Positions 60,798 to 64,000 of a stretch of DNA of 64,000 nt are shown piece after piece. The translations under genes were made by a program, and so were the position numbers. Origin of the DNA: Alphaproteobacteria bacterium (GTDB taxonomy: Bacteria > Pseudomonadota > Alphaproteobacteria > Sphingomonadales > Sphingomonadaceae); NCBI GenBank assembly GCA_005883305.1, contig VBAC01000002.1, positions 62,001 through 126,000 on the forward strand, in the 5' to 3' direction. Under the pieces are notes generated by a model. That model was not told the DNA's origin and searched no databases. It saw only the letters and a program-made list of their open reading frames with translations. Each line of letters opens with the position of its first letter. Position 1 is the first letter of the stretch.

Positions 60798-61817
60798 ATG
60801 CGCAGCGGGATCGTCCTTTGCCTTTTGCTGATGTTCGGCTGCGCTCAGCCACCCTCCCCGCTTGGTGCGCGGCTTTACGTCACCAACGAGATGTCCGGCG
60901 ATCTGACGATCGTCGATCCCGAGGCGCGAAGGGTGATCGGCCGGGTGGCGCTCGGCAAAAGGCCGCGCGGAATCGTCGCCAGCCCGGACGGCCGGCTGCT
61001 CTACATCGCGCTCAGCGGATCGCCGGTCGGCGGGCCGGGAGTCGACGAATCGACGCTGCCGCCGGCCGACCGAGCCGCCGACGGAATCGCCGTGTTCGAC
61101 GTCGCGGAAGGGCGAGTCTTGCGGATCATCCGCGGAGTCTCCGATCCGGAGACGGTCGCGGTCAGCCCGGACGGCCGAACGCTCTACGTCGCCAGCGAGG
61201 ACAGCGGCCAGCTGATCGTCTTCGACGCGGCGAGCGGCGGACGGCGCGGCGCCATCCCGGTCGGCGGCGAGCCCGAAGGAGTAGCTGTCTCTCCCGACGG
61301 GCGCCTGATCTACGCCACCTCGGAGGAGGATAATCAGGTCGCGGTCGTCGATGCCGGGACGCTGCGCGTCCGGGCGCATATTCCAGTGGGCGAGCGGCCG
61401 CGCAACGCGGTCTTTACCCCCGACGGCCGCCGCGCCTTCGTCCCCGGCGAGAGCGATGGGACGATCGCCGCGATCGACGTGGCGTCGGACCGCCGCATCG
61501 GTCTCGCCCGGCTCGAGGGCGGAAACGTCCGTCCGATGGGCGTTGCGTTGAGCCGCGACGGAAGAGCGCTGTTCGTCACGACCGGCCGCGGACGACGGCT
61601 GCTCCGGATCGACCCGGCGAGTCTGCGCCTGACGGGGAGCGTCGAGGTCGGCGATCGGCCCTGGGGCCTCGCGCTGAGCGGCGACGGCCGCTTCGTCTTC
61701 ACCGCCAACGGACCCTCCAACGACGTCGCCATGGTCGACGCCGCGAGCCTGCGCGTCTTGGCCCGTTTCCGGGCCGGCGACCGACCCTGGGGCCTCGCCG
61801 TCGTGCCAATGCACTAA
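60798..61817 (+). CDS. YncE-type beta-propeller lipoprotein (PQQ-associated)
   Basis: 339 residues. Lipobox LLLMFGCAQP (Cys15) predicts a lipoprotein. The rest is a seven-bladed YVTN-type propeller with a repeated SPDGRLLYIA/SRDGRALFVT pattern (ASPDGRLLYIALSG, VSPDGRTLYVASEDSGQL, VSPDGRLIYATSEEDNQVAVVD, LSGDGRFVFTANGPSNDVAMVD). Such proteins occur with PQQ-dependent alcohol dehydrogenases (PQQ-dependent catabolism-associated beta-propeller family); the exact function is not known. A GTG precedes the ATG directly; I use the ATG at 60798. Confidence 0.88.
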   Translation: MRSGIVLCLLLMFGCAQPPSPLGARLYVTNEMSGDLTIVDPEARRVIGRVALGKRPRGIVASPDGRLLYIALSGSPVGGPGVDESTLPPADRAADGIAVFDVAEGRVLRIIRGVSDPETVAVSPDGRTLYVASEDSGQLIVFDAASGGRRGAIPVGGEPEGVAVSPDGRLIYATSEEDNQVAVVDAGTLRVRAHIPVGERPRNAVFTPDGRRAFVPGESDGTIAAIDVASDRRIGLARLEGGNVRPMGVALSRDGRALFVTTGRGRRLLRIDPASLRLTGSVEVGDRPWGLALSGDGRFVFTANGPSNDVAMVDAASLRVLARFRAGDRPWGLAVVPMH

Positions 61818-61880
61818 TTCAGATTAAAACACCGGCGAAACGACGGAACTTCGTTTCGGACGCCCGGTTTTGCGGCTCGA

Positions 61881-63779
61881 ATGAGCGACCCGACAGGAGC
61901 CAGTGGAAGGCGAATCGGCGCGTGGGGGATCGTCGCGATCCTGCTCGCGGCCCTCGTCGTTGCACTGGTCGTCTGGTGGGTGCTCCAGCCCCGCGCGGCC
62001 GAGCCGCGCCCGGCCGTCCTGGAGACGCTCGCGCCGCTTCCCGCACCCCAGGCCCGGGCGCTCGTCGCGCCGGCTTCCGGCCGCGCCGAGGACGGCCAGT
62101 GGACGATGCCGCCGGGCGACTATGCCGCCACCCGCTTCAGCGCCCTCGATCAGATCAACGTCGCCAATGTCGGGCGGCTTCGGCCGGTCTTCACCTTCGA
62201 CACGGGAGTCAATCGCGGCCAGGAGGCGGCGCCGATCGTCGTCGGCACCACGATGTACGTCGTCACGCCCTTCCCCAACATCGTCTACGCGCTCGATCTC
62301 ACCCGCCCCGATCATCCGGTGAAATGGGCCTTCCGCCCGCGGCCGCTCCAGCGCGCCCAGGGCGTCGCCTGCTGCGACGTCGTCAATCGCGGCGCCGTCT
62401 TCTCCGGCGGCCGGCTGTTCTTCAACACGCTCGACGGGCAGACCATCGCGCTCGACGCCGAAACCGGGCGCGAAATCTGGCGCACGCGGCTCGCGAACAT
62501 CAATATCGGCGAGACGATCACCATGGCCCCGCTGGTCGCGGACGGCCGGGTCCTGGTCGGAAGCTCGGGCGGCGAATTCGGCGTACGCGGCTGGCTGGCC
62601 GCGCTCGACGCGGGAAGCGGCGCCCTGGTGTGGAAGGCGTGGAGCACCGGTCCCGACACGGACGTTCTGATCGGCCCCAATTTCCATCCTTTCTACGCCT
62701 CCGCGCGGGGGCGGAACCTCGGAGTCACCTCCTGGCAGCCGGAAGGCTGGCGGATCGGCGGCGGCAATCCGTGGGGCTGGATCAGCTACGATCCGCAGAC
62801 CCATTTGGTCTTCTACGGCACCGGCAATCCGGGACCCTGGAATCCCGACCAGCGGCCCGGCGACAATCTGTGGACCGCCGGAGTCTTCGCCCGCGACATC
62901 CGCACCGGCGAGGCGCGCTGGTTCTACCAATCGAGTCCGCACGATCTGTTCGACCATGACGACGTCAACGAGAGCGTGCTGCTCGACATGCCGGTCCGCG
63001 GCCGGATTCGGCACGTGCTGGTCCGGGCGGGGCGCACCGGATTCATGTACGTGATGGACCGCGAGAGCGGCGAACTGCTGTCGGCCGACCCCTACGCCTT
63101 CGTCAATTCGATCAGCGGCATCGACCTCGCCACGGGAAGGCCCAGCTTCGCCGCCGACAAGATGCCGCAGCAGGGCCGGGTCACCCGCAACATCTGTCCC
63201 GCCGCGCCCGGCGGCAAGGACTGGAACCCTTCCACCTTCTCGCCGCGAACCGGCCTGCTCTACGTGCCCCATCTCAACCTGTGCATGGACGAGGGCCACA
63301 GCGAGGCCAATTACATCGCCGGAACGCCCTATCTCGGCGCCGACGCGCGCATGTATGCGGGGCCGGGCGGCAATCGCGGCATGCTGACGGCCTGGGATCC
63401 TGTCGCCCGCCGACCGGTTTGGCGAATTCGCGAGGATCTGCCGGTGTGGAGCGGTGCTCTGGCGACCGGCGGGGACCTCGTCTTCTACGGGACGATGGAC
63501 GGATTGTTCAAAGCCGTCGACGCGCGGAGCGGCCGGCTGCTCTGGCAATTCCGGATGAATTCGGGGACGATCGGCCAGCCGGTCAGCTTTCGCGGTCCCG
63601 ACGGCCGCCAATATATCGCGATTCTCGCCGGAGTCGGCGGCTGGTCCGGAGCGATCGTCTCGGGCGCGCTCGACAAGGGCGATCCGACCTCGGCGCTCGG
63701 CTTCGTCAACGCGGTGCGCGACCTTCCCGCGCGCACCGATGCGGGAGGGAGGCTCTATGTCTTCGCGCTTCCGCGTTGA
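61881..63779 (+). CDS. PQQ-dependent alcohol dehydrogenase with lanthanide-type metal site
   Basis: 632 residues. One N-terminal helix (GAWGIVAILLAALVVALVVWWVL) anchors it to the inner membrane, facing the periplasm, rather than a cleaved signal. The eight-bladed PQQ propeller shows: vicinal Cys164-Cys165 (GVACCDVVNRG); metal ligands Glu232 (SSGGEFGVRG), Asn316 (YGTGNPGPWNPD) and Asp358 (SPHDLFDHDDVN); plus Asp360 two residues later, the position that is Asp in XoxF-type (lanthanide) and Ala in MxaF-type (calcium) enzymes. C-terminal end FVNAVRDLPARTDAGGRLYVFAL is conserved. Substrate is an alcohol, unknown which. Its stop lies inside the following cytochrome gene. Confidence 0.93.
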   Translation: MSDPTGASGRRIGAWGIVAILLAALVVALVVWWVLQPRAAEPRPAVLETLAPLPAPQARALVAPASGRAEDGQWTMPPGDYAATRFSALDQINVANVGRLRPVFTFDTGVNRGQEAAPIVVGTTMYVVTPFPNIVYALDLTRPDHPVKWAFRPRPLQRAQGVACCDVVNRGAVFSGGRLFFNTLDGQTIALDAETGREIWRTRLANINIGETITMAPLVADGRVLVGSSGGEFGVRGWLAALDAGSGALVWKAWSTGPDTDVLIGPNFHPFYASARGRNLGVTSWQPEGWRIGGGNPWGWISYDPQTHLVFYGTGNPGPWNPDQRPGDNLWTAGVFARDIRTGEARWFYQSSPHDLFDHDDVNESVLLDMPVRGRIRHVLVRAGRTGFMYVMDRESGELLSADPYAFVNSISGIDLATGRPSFAADKMPQQGRVTRNICPAAPGGKDWNPSTFSPRTGLLYVPHLNLCMDEGHSEANYIAGTPYLGADARMYAGPGGNRGMLTAWDPVARRPVWRIREDLPVWSGALATGGDLVFYGTMDGLFKAVDARSGRLLWQFRMNSGTIGQPVSFRGPDGRQYIAILAGVGGWSGAIVSGALDKGDPTSALGFVNAVRDLPARTDAGGRLYVFALPR

Positions 63780-64000
63780 GGCGGCCCTGATGGCCCTGCT
63801 CGCGCTCGCGGGCTGCTCGCGCGAGACTCGCGACAATCGCGGCAACGCGATGGCGGAAAACCCGCGCGGCGCCGCCTTCGAAGGCAACGCTTACCACATT
63901 GCGCAGGGGCAAAGGCTCTACGCCTGGATGAACTGCGCCGGCTGCCACGCCCATGGCGGGGGCGGCATGGGCCCGCCGCTGATGGACGACGAGTGGCGCT
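63757..64000 (+). CDS. c-type cytochrome, C-terminus outside window
   Basis: 81 codons visible. MSSRFRVEAALMALLALAGCSRET has a lipobox with Cys20; the heme-binding motif is NCAGCHAHGGGGMG (CxxCH), followed by PPLMDDEW. GGGAGGGAGG is four bases before the ATG at 63757, and the start lies 23 bases inside the PQQ-ADH gene, so translation is coupled. It is the expected electron acceptor of the dehydrogenase. Cut by the right edge. Confidence 0.88.
   Translation, partial: MSSRFRVEAALMALLALAGCSRETRDNRGNAMAENPRGAAFEGNAYHIAQGQRLYAWMNCAGCHAHGGGGMGPPLMDDEWR

Overview
The window looks like a chromosomal segment of a high-GC alphaproteobacterium of the Sphingomonadales (Sphingomonas-like). This rests on gene content: a SciP/DUF1153 cell-cycle regulator, COQ7 and UbiG for ubiquinone, an ATP12 chaperone, an NDUFAF7-type methyltransferase beside lgt, an NtrPTS enzyme I with a GAF domain, DUF2585, and an MlaE permease with a STAS domain. 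No rRNA, transposase, prophage or CRISPR array was seen. All functional calls come from reading the sequence; no database search was possible.

Layout. 1-5 kb: RND efflux pump (permease cut by the left edge, plus adaptor) and two small GlsB/YeaQ stress membrane proteins that converge on a hairpin. 5-10 kb: sciP, mnmA, and a leftward ctpA-dsbB-coq7-hypothetical operon. 10-19.8 kb: M20 hydrolase, ubiG, lysC, flavin oxidoreductase, methyltransferase, ptsP, a RodZ-like HTH membrane protein and a CpoB-like TPR protein. 19.8-21.3 kb: two adjacent paralogous Tat-signal proteins made of cysteine-bracketed Asp/Ser/Gly repeats, lying between the CpoB-like gene and tilS. 22-26 kb: DUF2171, DUF2585, DUF1697, gmk and a membrane protein. 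26-30 kb: leftward crcB-rluC-HAD ... ATP12 group, interrupted by an unusual Ala-rich, glycine-zipper, HExxH protein. 30-41 kb: lipoproteins, rarD, an acyl-CoA synthetase, lgt-NDUFAF7-GNAT-pgeF, a PLP sulfur-amino-acid enzyme behind a structured leader, and a HAD phosphatase. 41-44.7 kb: Mla-type lipid transport operon (STAS-MlaE, MlaF, MlaD, lipoprotein). 44.8-50.3 kb: pepN, transglutaminase, EamA, threonine aldolase. 50.3-59 kb: two PilZ proteins, tRNA-Thr, two very small genes, an M24B peptidase, an S9 peptidase, thioesterase, hydrolase, serS. 59-64 kb: a two-PAS sensor kinase followed by a PQQ module: YncE-type beta-propeller lipoprotein, PQQ alcohol dehydrogenase with a lanthanide-type Asp, and a c-type cytochrome cut by the right edge.

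The clearest architectural signal is in the intergenic DNA. Eleven convergent gene pairs occur. Eight are separated by a member of one of four families of 70-190 bp inverted-repeat elements, and the other three by a simple GC hairpin. Two elements carry an additional palindromic module inside them. The most notable genes are the two Tat-exported repeat proteins, whose cysteines are lost in pairs, and the HExxH protein, which resembles DUF4157-type effector precursors.
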